This document shows, in pieces, positions 1-11,378 of a DNA stretch of 64,000 bases. The translations under genes and the position numbers were made by a program. Numbering within the stretch: position 1 is the first letter of the stretch; each line of letters opens with the position of its first letter. The notes under the pieces are model-generated. The model did no database searches. It was not told the DNA's origin and saw nothing but the letters and a program-made list of their open reading frames with translations. The DNA comes from Dendrolimus kikuchii (Eukaryota > Arthropoda > Insecta > Lepidoptera > Lasiocampidae): NCBI GenBank assembly GCA_019925095.2, contig CM034409.1, positions 5,459,001 through 5,523,000 on the forward strand. The letters are read 5' to 3'.

Positions 1-179
1 TCGTGTACTAGCGGAGGGTGATGTCAGGAGCCTTAAGAACAGACGAGTGTGCATGACAAGAGTTATGAATGTCAAAGAAGCAAGTGAGGTGTGTAAGAAT
101 GGGCCTAAATGGCGCTCTGTTGTTCGTGCCTACCCTGCAAGGGAACTGGCGTGAAGTTATGTATGTATGTATGTATGTA
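1..179 (+). mobile_element. RTE-A LINE 3' end, cut by window edge
   Basis: It encodes the family's C-terminal peptide ([14 protein letters not shown] ... AYPARELA stop) followed by ATGT repeats. It carries two variants, gcggagg and aatgggcc, shared only with the copy at 62312-62547, so both belong to one subfamily. Confidence 0.85.
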
Positions 180-354
180 ACATAGAGTTTAATAGCTAGG
201 GTTATTCACGCAGCGTAGCCGCGGGGAAAAGTCTAGTTTCTTGTTTCGTGTACCAAATAGATAAATAAAGATTTAGAAAAAATCTGGGGGACTGATAGGG
301 ACCAGAAGATTCCGAAAATACAACTTTTAGAATTTTTGTTTGTCTATATTTCAG

Positions 355-1077
355 AACTGCAAACACTAGTCTGGCGAGAGGCTTACATTTAAATGCGAAG
401 AAAACAAAGGTTATGGTGTTTGAAAGAGAAGAAACCAGAACGAATGCAAGGATAATGGTCGATGATGTTATGCTGGAGCAAGTGGATGAGTTTGTATATC
501 TCTTGGATGTGCTTTTAGCAGGGATGGAAGGTACACCGCTGATATAGAAAAAAAAGTGAATTTGGGGAATAGTTTGAATGGAGCGTTAGGTAAACTTCTA
601 GGCGCTAAGAACCTCAGCCAGAAGGCCCAGCTCGCCGTACAAAACGCGGTGCTGGTATCTACGCTCACGTATGGAAGCGAGAGTTGGGTATGGAAGAGAG
701 AGCATGAAAGTAGAGTAAACGCAGTCGAGATGCGAGTACTGCGCAAAATCTGCGGAGTGACGCTCGCGGACCGCGTTCGTAATACCGAATTAAGAAAGAG
801 AGTTGGTCTGAAAGAGAGTGTCGGGGTGAAGGTAAGGAAAGGAATGCTCCGGTAGTTCGGGCATGTGGAAAGAATGCATGATGAAAGAATGACTAAACAG
901 ATATACAATGCAAAAGTGGATGGATGCACTACAGTTAGTTACAGAACAGACGAGCGTGCGTGCACAAGAGTTATGAATGTCAAAGAAGCAAGTGAGGTGT
1001 GTAAGAATAAGCCTAAATGGCGCTCTGTTGTTCGTGCCTACCCCGCAAGGGAACTGGCGTGAAGTTATGTATGTATG
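355..1077 (+). mobile_element. RTE-A LINE, longest copy (723 bp)
   Basis: It is flanked by 10-bp target duplications tatatttcag (345-354 and 1078-1087). It covers the end of the reverse-transcriptase region (LARGLHLNAKKTKVMVF), a TYGSESW stretch and the [14 protein letters not shown]-terminus, then an ATGT tail. It is broken: the family Trp codon is TAG at 853-855, and internal bases are lost near 926-950. The endonuclease and RT core are absent, so it is a dead 5'-truncated copy of an RTE-like non-LTR element. Confidence 0.88.
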
Positions 1078-1348
1078 TATATTTCAGGTCATCACGTGAA
1101 AACTAATGAATGGATTTAAATGAAACTCGACACAGATCTTGCTTATATCTTGGGTCAACACTTAGAATATATTTTATCTCAATAAATTAAGTCGTTTTCG
1201 TGGGATGTTGGAATAATAAATTTACCATTTAAGTAGGGGTTGTTATGGACTGTATAATAAGTTTAGTTTCAATTTTGGGAGTAGAAGGAACTCGCCGTAT
1301 GCTACTGCTCTTGGTTCTCTTCCTCAGTCCCCAGTAACAGGTCCGGCG

Positions 1349-1440
1349 AGTTTTTGAAGCGAAACTTCTTTAGAATCATTGTGATTTGAAAATCGATGAA
1401 ACTAAAAAGAGATAAACACATAAAATTCAACCGTATTTAA
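1349..1440 (+). repeat. K repeat fragment
   Basis: The stretch 'tttttgaagcgaaacttct' with the following attgtgatttga and gatgaaac blocks recurs at 13156-13325, 19445-19534 and 57958-58140. It looks like one end of a family with inverted termini (see J at 37440 and 58977). Confidence 0.6.
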
Positions 1441-1520
1441 GTCAAAATAAAACACATTTCTCTTTAAAAATAAAAGATTTCAAATGAATTTTAGCATTAA
1501 ATGAATTGAATTTTATTTTT

Positions 1521-1829
1521 ATCCGTGCAGGAACGGAGAAAGAATACAATTTCCTGCGGCCGGGCGGCCTGTCGTAAGAGGCGACTTAACAGCCCACAGC
1601 CAGGTGGTAGGGCATTCGCCCGACTGGATGGCTACCACCCCTGGTCTAAAGTATGTCGCCATAACAACCTTGAGTTGTGTTCCGGCATTAGTGACCAGGT
1701 TCCAGTTTCCCTTAAGAGAGCAGCAGCGCATTTGCAGCAACTTGGTGTTGCAAATGTCCATAGGCGATGGTAACCCCTTTCCATCAAGTGGGCCGTCTGC
1801 CTGTCTGCTGATCTCCTGCAATAAAAAAA
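1521..1829 (+). mobile_element. B element, full length
   Basis: It runs from atccgtgcagg to tgcaataaaaaaa. The A-tail sets the strand. The central ggtggtag ... ctaccacc stem is intact. Several B copies share the same 5' start while others are 5'-truncated, as expected for a SINE or a short LINE 3' unit. Confidence 0.8.
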
Positions 1830-2138
1830 GCACTATCTGTATATAGTTAATGCAGATATTCTGTTATACGTAGATTTTGCGTAACAGTGTATTGAATTTT
1901 GAACTTTATTGTAGTTATTTAAAGTGTAATTTAGATTACATTTTTTGAATCATAACATATTGACGGAGGTGGGCTAAAGGAATTATATTGATATTAATAA
2001 TGTTAGAGAAGGATTATCTGTGAGTATATTCTCCGAAGCTTCACTTCTATTGCGTGTTAACTACACACAAACAATTTTTAAATTTTATTCATTTATATAT
2101 TTTGTCACTTCGTGAAACGTGGTCTTGATTATTTTTTA

Positions 2139-2480
2139 ACCGGCTTCCAAAATGAGGAGGTTCTCAGCTTGATTGGTATTTTTTTTATGTATGTACACCG
2201 ATTACTCTGAGATTTATGATCCGATTTACGTGATTATATTTAAGCTCGATGCGGAAAAGGTGCCATTTGGTCTCCTAAAAATTTAACATAGTTTGGACCA
2301 GTAGTTTTTATTTTATGAATTATTTTGTGAAAATTTTTTCCGTTCCGTTCCGTAATTAGGACCTATATTTTTTAAGGCGCGCGGCAACTTTCGTAAGCCT
2401 ACCCATACTTAGACACTAAAAAGTAACAAATAAAAAGAACTTCGATTAAAAAAACCGATTTCAAAAACTAAAAAGTATAA
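2139..2480. repeat. I-family interspersed repeat
   Basis: Blocks 'accggcttccaaaatgagg' and 'ggttctcag', and a string around gatttacgtg, resemble the 'accgattt...aaaaaggagg' repeats at 45227-45600 and 47725-47900. The class is unknown; no coding capacity is seen. Confidence 0.45.
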
Positions 2481-3477
2481 AATAACTAATTTCTAAAGCT
2501 ATTTTTAATCATAATATCTTATTTTTAATATATATTATTATAACGACGGAACGATGAAATTAAAAGCGCTTGGTGCGAACGACGTACTGTGATGGGGACA
2601 GGAGATTGCGGCTCTAGTCGTAGCGTTTATAAATTTTGAAAATGGTGGTGACATCCTCACTTACGTTGCGGCGAGAATAAGCACGGGTGAGAAGGTTTAA
2701 AAGAAGAGAACGATTTCACATTAAAAAATACGAGTATTAATTACCAGACTATATAGCCAAAAATATTTTGCCTTGCGGTCGGGAGTTTTAGTGCCGCCGT
2801 GCCATTGTAATTCGCTACCAAATTCGTCGTCGTAGCAAAGTGAACAGTGTCTCTGGCACTACTACTGTCACATAATATTATTAAGTTTCCAGTTCCCATA
2901 AGGACTGATAACACTCGTAGCGGTGTATGTTTTATTATAATTCCTGGCAAACTTTTATTATTTCGCAACAGCGTCGTCTCTGGCTTAAGTGAGAAGTCCT
3001 ACGCTAAATAGTTCATCTGACTCGTACTCGCTAATTTGGAAACTTTCCAACTGGGGCGTAGCTGGACGGAATGAGAACAATTTAAGGGATGACCACACTT
3101 TTAGAACAGTATAAAAGTTACCAGCAGTGGTTACATTGAATCCTATTGATAGTAATTGAGATTGTTGTGGAAGTGACACACACTGATCGAATTAGCAAAG
3201 GCTATAGAAATACCATTCCTGCACTAACAAATCACATAGCATTCTTACTTAGCGCGTTCTTGTCAAATTTGTGGATCAAAATTGTGGAGCTCGCAATGTG
3301 TGCTAGTCAACGACACGTTGCACACTTATATACCATCTCTAATATTTTATCCTAAAATAAAAACTGTGTATCCCTTACGTACCGAATTTCTATTTATATC
3401 AAGAGGTGTTCCATACACATCGTACGAAGATTTGTTGGGCGTATCGCTATTGAAGAATAATACTAAGAATAACAATT
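2481..3477. other. no gene recognised
   Basis: Mixed-composition sequence with only short accidental frames. No splice-supported coding or known repeat was recognised before the duplicated block that starts near 3478. Confidence 0.5.
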
Positions 3478-3589
3478 GTAATAGTTGCAACAACTCAGAA
3501 GGGTTTATGGTAGTAAAAGAACAGCAACTGGTCACAATACTTTATAATTAGAGAACCTTACGATAGGTTATTATTGTCGGCAGCTCTAG

Positions 3590-4613
3590 GCTTGTCTCCA
3601 AAATTCGCCAAATTCGGTCTTCGCATCCCCATGTTGTGTTTGATGGTGTGCACATTGAAATCAGTGAAACTGTTAAAAATTTAGGAATAATCATTGACAG
3701 AGAACTGTCTTGGCGGCCTCACCTGATTGAAATCAGTCGGAAACTCTTTGCGTCATCTGATTCACTAAGAAGACTGAAGAATTTCCTACATACTGCTACT
3801 AAGGTTATGCTTGCTCAAAACTTGCTTCTCCCCCTACTTGATTATGCTGATGCTTGCTATTTAGATATCATCCAAGAACAACTAGATAAGTTTGAACGCC
3901 TTCAAAATGTTTGTATCCGGTTCATATTTTGGTTGCGTAAATATGACCATATCTCCGAATTTCGTAATAAGCTGGTTGTCAATTCGCCTTCGCCGGAATG
4001 TTTACTTATTCTCACTTCTGCTCAATATCCTTTTCAATCCCTGTACTCCCCCATATTTAAAGGAACTTTTTAGTTTCCTCTATCGATCTCATTCCTGTAA
4101 TTTGCGCTCAAATGAAAATCTTCTGCTAACGATACCATAACACACTTCGTCCTTTGTAGGAAACTCTTTTACCGTACAGGCTGTTCGCCTGTGGAACTCC
4201 CTCCCCTTGAAAATCAGACAAGCTACATTAATTGGTACATTCAAACACTTAATCACTGACCATTATTTGTCCGCTAAATAAAATGTGTTGCAGTAGATGG
4301 AATTCTATTATTATTCGCATGTAAGTATATGTAATTTATATTATTTTAATCCATTTAATTATGTATGTCTTTATTTGTTTATTATTGTAATTTTTTTTTC
4401 TTCAATTACGATTAAATTCGTTTCAATTTAGTTAATCCACCAAATATTATTTAATTTTTCTTGTAATATCTCCTTAGACACCGGGTTGCCTGGAAGAGAT
4501 CGCTATAAGCGATAAGGCCGCCCATTGTTCTAATTTAAATGTGTTTATAATAAATATCTAGGTTTAAGTTATGGTGAACAATAAAGAGTTTTCATTCATT
4601 CATTCATTCATAC
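3590..4613 (+). mobile_element. Jk1: jockey/CR1-type LINE 3' part, decayed
   Basis: It codes for a reverse-transcriptase C-terminal region (KNLGIIIDRELSW, KFERLQNVCIRFIF, then AVRLWNSLPLKIRQA) split over frames, with a shift near 3980 and a stop near 4138. The 3' UTR ends in ATTC repeats at 4590-4613. The same family occurs at 18530-19165. Confidence 0.82.
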
Positions 4614-5069
4614 AATTTTAACACATTACAGACTCTGACTCTTCACACTCTGCAAGCATTTTTAGAACACCTCGACATCCCTCCAATTTTACAGTACATG
4701 AAGCAATTAGCACAATCTATAGCGGATTGAAGTCATTGATAAACTATTTTAATTAAAGTGTTATGAATGAAAAGAATTTAATACATTACTGTTTGGAAAT
4801 TCTAGATAATATTTTATTTAAGATATTGTATGTTATATTATACTTCAAGTTTTATATGCAATAAAATAAGCCGAACACAGTATAAATCTATCGCGTCTGC
4901 CAACATGGAAATCTAATGTAGTAAATACCGTCTATATAGAATTGAGAGATATTGAATTACAATCTGTACACAATTATCACACATTAGAGACAAACACTAA
5001 TACATAAAATTATATTAAATTATAGAGAACTACTTAATCTACACACAACTTGTATATTCAGATAAATAT

Positions 5070-5125
5070 ACATACATACATACATACATAACTTTACGCC
5101 AGTTCCCTTGCGGGGTAGGCACGAA
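5070..5125 (-). mobile_element. RTE-A, 56-nt insertion
   Basis: An extremely 5'-truncated copy: tail repeats plus the last ~35 nt of the family, between perfect 11-bp duplications cagataaatat (5059-5069 and 5126-5136). Confidence 0.88.
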
Positions 5126-5227
5126 CAGATAAATATGTATGTTTATATTATAATTTAGTAACATTTTCCTTTATATTTATGTATATATTATATCTATTGA
5201 ATACCTACCCCCATCCATACCGAGTTT

Positions 5228-5370
5228 CTGTCCATCCAAAGGTTGTCTGGAAGAAATCGCTCCCAGCGATAAGACCGCCTATTGTACTTATCATTACGAC
5301 GAGTATGTACGAATTTATTTTGTAACATTGTGTGCAATAAAGTATATTCTATTCTATTTTATTTATCTAT
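5228..5370 (+). mobile_element. Jk2: jockey-type LINE 3' UTR
   Basis: The block 'ggttgtctggaagaaatcgct' with gcgataagaccgcc and a terminal aataaagtatattctattct resembles the ends of Jk1 and Jk5. Only the UTR remains. Confidence 0.6.
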
Positions 5371-5757
5371 ATAAACCGGGCGCTAATCACAGAATAAATA
5401 AAAGTATAACATTATTATTCAATTAAGGAAATGGCCGATCGTATCGTTTAGAAATAAGGGGGTACATAAAAAAATTAATTATTAATTTTAAAAAGAAACA
5501 CGACAAGAACAACTATGCTACTCAATAAGTGTAACACAATTGTCCATTTCAAAATATTTTAATAGTATTTATTTGCTTGAAGTGATATCGCTTAGAGTAA
5601 CCACTATGTAATAATGCTCGTATGTTTTATAATGTAATTTGTCAAGGGTCGTTTACTCTCGGTTTTTATGTTTTCTCCTTAAAATGTATATACAAAAGAG
5701 ACGGTAACCTTATGTACAAATATTAACAAGTCGTACAGCTAGTATATTACATAGCAC

Positions 5758-5815
5758 AATGTGTGAGCGGGACGGGTGATGTGTGAGCGGGACGGGTGAT
5801 GTGCGAGCGAGATAG
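5758..5815. repeat. 20-bp tandem repeat
   Basis: Two exact units of gtgtgagcgggacgggtgat followed by a degraded third. It is GC-rich against an AT-rich background. Confidence 0.7.
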
Positions 5816-5929
5816 AGCAACTATTAATATGGGCGCTCCCGTGCCGTTCTCCTTTGTTCGCTGCGATAACTGGATGTACGCAGCTCCCATAATATTATAG
5901 GTTTTGATTTCTTTTATTACTCCATTAAT

Positions 5930-6215
5930 TCTTCAAAAAGTAATTCTGTGGCATACTTCTGCACAAATCTTATATAAAAAGAGAATTTGAGATATAAATA
6001 GACTATGAAATATAAAGAAAAACAATATTTAGCTAGACGTGTTGCTGGGGAGTTTCTTGCCGCTTCTTCTCCTTAACAGCATTAACACGTTGCGAAGCGG
6101 TATACATAGAATAGGAAGTAAAATTAAATTTTAACTTATATGTATGGCCTTCAAAAGTGTTCTCCAGTGGAACTTATTTTGAATAAAAACTTTTGAATTT
6201 GAATTTATTAACACA
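5930..6215 (-). mobile_element. F repeat (LINE-like 3' end)
   Basis: It is the reverse complement of the repeat at 7762-8066: it shares 'gttgctggggagtttcttg', a tagctagacgtgt block and a terminal caaattcaaa tract. A partial third copy lies near 63400-63475. A repeated CAAATT end suggests a retroposon tail. Confidence 0.65.
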
Positions 6216-6256
6216 ATATTAAAATATATATTACAATTATGTAAAACCCTTGAAAC

Positions 6257-6449
6257 GTATGTCGCCATAACAACCTTCGAGTTGTGTTCCGGCATTAGTG
6301 ACCAGGTTCCAGTCTCCCTTAAGAGAGCAGCAGCGCATTTGTAGCACCTTTGGTGTTGCAAATGTCCATAGGCGATGGTAACCGCTTTCCATCAAGTGGG
6401 CCATTTGCCTGTCTGCTGATCTCTTGCAATAAAAAAAAATAAAAAAAAA
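6257..6449 (+). mobile_element. B element, 5'-truncated
   Basis: It begins inside the family at gtatgtcgcc and ends with a long A-rich tail. It lies just beyond the F repeat. Confidence 0.78.
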
Positions 6450-7385
6450 GAAACTGCAAGCAATACGTAATTAACGCCATCATAATTATGTCGGCCTCTT
6501 AGGCAACATCAAAGACGTGCTTTTACTGTTATTATTTATGCTGTGCATTAAGAAACCTAGTTTGACAACTGGGGATAGTTTGAGGCGTGGGGACATTGAA
6601 ATGGGACAAGTTGTGGGACAAACCACAAGCCATGCTTACATTATGAGTGCATGGCTGAAGATTGTTATGAATTATTTTGAAGATGGCTTCTGAATTTGTT
6701 ATCCAAATTTAGGGCAACACACTATTTTCCTAATGGCGTGAGTAAAGTTTAACTTTAATCTTGGTTCATTATCTGAGTTCTTTTGTTCTACTTTGTTATC
6801 TAAACTAGTGTAATACTTGCAACAATTCACTTGGTCACTACATTTATAATCAGAGAACCTTGCGGTTTTAACCTATTTTTAAACACACTTGCTCATAAAG
6901 TGGCTCTATGGTCACCGCAATTAGGCACAGAATGACACCCATTATCAAACTGTGACTAAAAAACATTATAACTCACTAGTGAGTTATAGATTTTTTTTTA
7001 AGTTTTATTGGTTGAGTTGCTTTGTTCTTAAAAAAGTTTTTATTAAAAAAAAAAGATCGTGTTCTATAGAACAAATAAATTAGTGTTCCTATTGCTTGCT
7101 CATTTCATGCAACTTCTTATTTAAATAGATAATTTTAACTCGTACGTGTTTAATAAATAAAACTTTCACTCATATATAACTTTTTTATCTACTAAATAAA
7201 ATGAGTTTTTGTTGTTATTTTATTCACAAGTGTGTTGAAAAACGTCGTATGATACATGTGTGTATTGATGATTACCGTCCTCGGCTCTCTTAAGACCCTC
7301 GCCTACGGCTCGAGTCTCAATGGCGCCTCGGCGGTAATCACCAATGTTACACACTAGTACCATAATGTACTATTATACACTGACT
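6450..7385. other. no gene recognised; part of duplication copy 2
   Basis: From about 6805 it aligns with 3478 onward. A GC-richer block at 7262-7345 (gattaccgtcctcggctctc ... cggcggtaatcacc) has inverted ends gattaccg/cggtaatc. No coding is recognised. Confidence 0.5.
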
Positions 7386-7761
7386 CGACAAGTATTTTTA
7401 GAACACCTCGCCGTCCCTCTAACAATTTTACAGTATAAGAAACAGCCAATTGGCACAACCGATAGCGGATTGAAGTCATTGATAAACTATTTTAATTAAA
7501 GGGTTATGAATGAAAAGAATTTAATACATTATTGTTTGGAAATTTTAGATAATATTTTATATAAGATATTATAAAAATATTATACTTAAATTTTACATGT
7601 AATAAAATATATTAAACACAGTATAAATTTATCGCGTCTGACGACATGAAAATAAAGCTAGCTGTGCCCGCGACGTTGTCCGTGTAGAATTTGTTTTCAA
7701 AACCCCCCGGTTTTGAAACATTCTTCATTGATGCTCCGCTCCTATTAGTCTTAGCGTGATG

Positions 7762-8066
7762 ATTCAAATTCAAATTCAAAAGTTTTTATTCAAAATAAGT
7801 TCCACTGGGGAACACTTTTTGAAGGTCATACATGTAAGTTAAAATTTATTTTTTTACTTCCTATTCTATGTACACCGCGCTTCGCAACGTGTTGATGCTG
7901 TAAAGGAGAAGAAGCGCCAAGAAACTCCCCAGCAACACGTCTAGCTAAATATTGTTTTTCTTTATATTTCATATTCTATTGATATCTGAAATTCTTTTTT
8001 TTTTATAAGTTTTGTACAGAAGTATGTTACAGAATTACTTTTTGAAGAATTAATGGAGTTGTAGCA
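7762..8066 (+). mobile_element. F repeat nested in E
   Basis: It starts with caaattcaaattcaaaag, directly after the E block gcgtgatgat, and matches the reverse copy at 5930-6215. The stretch 8067-8321 up to where E resumes is not assigned but probably belongs to the same insertion. Confidence 0.65.
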
Positions 8067-8430
8067 AACAATGCATACTCAATAAGACCAAGACAATAAA
8101 AGGAAAGAAAAATAGTATTATAGTTATAATAATGACATGACGTGCTAAAATGTTATGCTGCAATATGTCTCCACAAATTCCTTACAAGCATGGTAAGATA
8201 AAAAAAATAAATAAAAACGTTATACAAAATTTAGTATAAGAGGTTGGAGCGAGGTGCTATGTAAATGAATTTTTGTCATTTAAGTATTCTTCAATAGTGT
8301 AGTATCCCCTTTTTAGCAAGATACATAGCCTATAGCCTTCCTCAATAAATGGGCTATCTAACACTGAAAGAAATTTTCAAATCAGACCAGTAGTTCCTGA
8401 GATTAGCACGTTCAAACAAATAAAGTCTTC

Positions 8431-8732
8431 ATACATACATACATAACTTCACGCCAGTTCCCTTGCGGGGTAGGCACGAACAACGGAGCGCCATTTAGGC
8501 TTATTCTTACACACCTCACTTGCTTCTTTGACATTCATAACTCTTGTCATGCACGCTCGTCTGTTCTTAAGGCTTCTAACATCACCTTCTGCTAGTACAC
8601 GATCAATTTGATCATGGAAAGTGTGTCGTGGCCTTCCACGACTTCTGCATCCATCCACTTTTGCATTGTATATCTGTTTATTCATTCTTTCATCATGCAT
8701 TCTTTCTACATGTCCGAACCACCATGTCCACC
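8431..8732 (-). mobile_element. RTE-A nested in Helitron E
   Basis: Flanked by 12-13 bp duplications aataaagtcttca (8419-8431 and 8733-8745). It encodes [17 protein letters not shown] to AYPARELA in one frame. Removing it restores E sequence. Confidence 0.9.
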
Positions 8733-8990
8733 AATAAAGTCTTCAGCTTTATATATTAGTATTAGATATATATTATATATTATTACATTAAATTGTGTTA
8801 AATTATAGAGAACTACTTACTCTATACAAAACAGGCGAATCACTGAATAAATAAAAATATAACATTATTATTCAATTAAGGAAATGGCCGATTGTATCGT
8901 TTAGAAATAAGAGGGTTCATAACAAAATTAATTATTAACTTTAAAAAAACATGACAAGAACAACTATGCTACTAAATAACTGTAACACTA

Positions 8991-9290
8991 GTTTTTGCCT
9001 ACAGATCCGCTCACGTTAATGTGTATGTGCAAATTAATGCACACACTGACACCAAAAGGCAAGCACGGCCTTGTCCAACGGAAACGTTCACTCTGGTCTT
9101 TGCATGGAGAAAACGGATTGTCAGGACTGGCTTCGCGTTGGAGACTGATTTCGCCACTAGGTAATGGCGGCGAAAACAAAAGCCAGCCGTACTTACAAAA
9201 CTACCCACATCAGTATAAATTGTGAGGATTGAACAATTTCCGATTATATCCTTTTTATAATTCCGTAAGGAGGAAGAGCTCAAGATTGGA
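8991..9290. other. no gene recognised
   Basis: It contains overlapping open frames on both strands, but no homology or splice signals were recognised. Confidence 0.45.
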
Positions 9291-9468
9291 GATCACCAGA
9301 GGCTATCAGCAGTATGCCGACGACGTGTACTGAAGTGCTTTGGCCATATAGCCCAAAAGAACCCAGATAATATAGAGAGACTTCTGGTCATTGGGTAAAT
9401 TGAAAGTAAGAGACCTCGCAGTAGATCTCTAAATAGATGGATTGATCACATTGTTGACCAGCTAAACA
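9291..9468 (+). mobile_element. LINE RT C-terminal remnant
   Basis: One frame reads QRLSAVCRRRVLKCFGHIAQ and, after a stop, RWIDHIVDQL: the pattern seen at the C-terminus of RTE-type LINE polyproteins. It is directly followed by a B element. Confidence 0.65.
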
Positions 9469-9469
9469 G

Positions 9470-9774
9470 GAATACCATTTCCTGCGGCCGGGCGGCCTGT
9501 CGTAAGAGGCGACAAAACAACCCACAGCCAGGTGGTAGGGCATTTGCCCGACTGGATGGCTACCACCCCTGGTCTATAGTATGCCGCCATAACAACCTTG
9601 TGTTGTGTTCCGGCAATAGTGACCAGGTTCCAGACTCACTTAAGAGAGCAGCAGCGCATTTGTAGCACCTTTGGTGTTGCAAATGTCCATAGGCGATGGT
9701 AACCGCTTCCCATCCAGTGGGCCGTCTGCCTGTCTGCTGTACTCCAGCAATAAAAAAAAAAAAAAAAAAAAAAA
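9470..9774 (+). mobile_element. B element with 24-nt A-tail
   Basis: The first ~25 nt are replaced by LINE sequence; otherwise complete, with the tail at 9751-9774. A second B copy starts right at the end of the tail. Confidence 0.82.
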
Positions 9775-9932
9775 GTTGTGTTCCCGCATTAGTGACCAGG
9801 TTCCAGTCTCCCACGAGAGAGCAGCAGCGAAATTGTAGCAACTTTGGTGTTGCAAATCCATAGGCGATAGTAACCGCTTTTTATCAAGTGGGCTGTCTGC
9901 CTCTTCGCTGAACTTATGCAACAAAAAAAATA
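9775..9932 (+). mobile_element. B element, 5'-truncated, head-to-tail
   Basis: It starts at gttgtgttcc, midway through the family, fused to the A-tail of the previous copy, and ends gcaacaaaaaaaa. The tandem arrangement suggests insertion into the A-tail or a dimeric transcript. Confidence 0.8.
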
Positions 9933-10562
9933 ATACTTCAATAAACTCGGCCTTCTACCGTGCTCGGAATCGATCTCGGTGGAAGAGAGCAATTGTTCAC
10001 TGCCATCAAAGTCACGATTCTTAGCAGTGAGGGGACGATTTAGAAGAAGAATAATTCCGTAGCCAAATGTCAACAGTCGTCATTTCCTACATCTAATGAA
10101 CCCCCAGTTATGCGCGGAATGCCAAGCAAATATCCAATTTGTTTTTAAAAGCCCCATCGTTACAGTACACAAGGGGAACTTACAAAACAAGTTTATTGCA
10201 TCAAAACTAACAGAGAATACATACACATCGTGTAATTTAGTCGTGTTGTCATGTTACTGCGGAAACGTTACGCCTTTTGTTTGTCATTTTATGAAGCTCA
10301 TAGCTTTCGTTGGAACAAAAAAGGGGTGCAGAACAATATGTAAATTGTACCATTCATATTATGAGACTTTGTTACACAATTTGTTGGTAAAATTAAATGT
10401 ATTAAATCTCCCGTCAAAAATTAAATTTTCATATATTTTAACGACTTCATAAAAAGGACGAGGTTCTAAATTCGTCGTGTAAATACATATGTTGTTTTTT
10501 GTACGTTCAGCCAAATTACGAGTACCGACGCAGGAGGATTCAAAAAACCAATTTACTTATAT
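9933..10562. other. no assignable gene
   Basis: It holds a 118-codon + frame (10096-10452) rich in Cys with no recognisable motif or splice context. Its end runs into an I-type string (aaaaaggacgaggttct) at 10451. I do not call it a gene. Confidence 0.4.
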
Positions 10563-10789
10563 TTAGATAGATAGATAGATAACACTTTATTGTAAAGCAT
10601 TACAGAAAACAGAAAATCTTATAGCCTAAAAATATTCTAAATGTGCACAATGGGCGGTCTTATCGCTAAGAAGCGATCTCTTCCAGACAACCCGTGACAG
10701 GAATAAAACAGATTGTATTGGCAAAGGTGGTTGGTATAAATAAATATTAGAGGTTATGCAGTTACTTACATATATTTTATTTAATTTAC
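10563..10789 (-). mobile_element. Jk3: LINE 3' end with AGAT tail
   Basis: Repeated agat at 10563-10580, then aacactttattg and 'gggcggtcttatcgctaaga'. It closely matches 48065-48262 in the same orientation. Confidence 0.72.
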
Positions 10790-11182
10790 CTAGTGGTCGC
10801 CTGTGGTATAAATTCACCATAATAATTAATTTAAATTATAAATTTGAACATTATTAAGGTTCTGTTGTCAAAGACTATACTTCTATAATCACAGATTTCG
10901 CCAAGGCTACAACTGCTAATTTGACTTTAACAATCAACAAGAGAGTATATAATAATATGCGCGTGTGTGTCAAATACATGGCAGTGTGTGTAATGAATGT
11001 TTGTTTGTTGATTTAATGTGTTTTTTATACATATTTTAAAAGAAATATTAGCATTCTGCACTCCTTCTCTATATTAACAATAAGTGTGCGAAATTTCATA
11101 CTCCTCGGTCCACGCAATTTTCGTAAAAAGGGGTACAAAGTTTTTGCTGTGTTTTTGTTTCACGTATTAATTAATATATAGA
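10790..11182 (-). mobile_element. Helitron-like D, full length
   Basis: CTAG at 10790-10793 and the TC end at 11181-11182 followed by T. The ~390-bp family has a hairpin (ggtcgaa/ttcgacc) about 10 nt from CTAG; in this copy the hairpin arm is degraded. Confidence 0.7.
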
Positions 11183-11378
11183 TGTTAAAAATTACAATTA
11201 AAATACTACATCTAAAATTATCAACCACAATCCACCACTATTCGATGTGAAAATCAAGAGTGGCTGTTGGAATCCTGGCTCGTGCGTCATTCTCCTGGGC
11301 CTCGTGCTGCGGAGTCAGCAGCAACCTAGATTTGGTTGTACGTATGCCGCGATGACTGTGTAGTCTGCGTCAGCGCAA

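Larger units (their letters stand above)
3478..5545 (+). repeat. direct duplication L, copy 1
   Basis: Collinear blocks recur at 6805-8990: 'agagaacctt' near 3551, a long near-identical segment 4650-4910, and 5385-5540 (aattaaggaaatggccgat). This copy was later split by a jockey/CR1 LINE (3590-4613), a 56-nt RTE-A insertion and a jockey 3' end. Confidence 0.75.
7658..8766 (-). mobile_element. Helitron-like E, interrupted twice
   Basis: CTAG end at 7658-7661 with the ccgcgacgttgtccgtgt palindromic region, other end near attagtattaga at 8766. E segments are 7658-7760, 8322-8431 and 8733-8766; F sits at 7761-8321 and RTE-A at 8431-8732. E is taken as a non-autonomous Helitron from its TC...CTAG ends. 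Confidence 0.72.
6805..8990 (+). repeat. direct duplication L, copy 2
   Basis: It is collinear with 3478-5545. The clearest segment, 7386-7648, matches 4650-4910, and 8790-8985 matches 5020-5540 in parts. It was later split by a Helitron-like E element that itself carries F and RTE-A insertions. Confidence 0.75.

Noticed and set aside
10096..10452. 118-codon Cys-rich open frame
   Set aside because: No recognisable motif, no splice or start context, ends in an interspersed repeat string.
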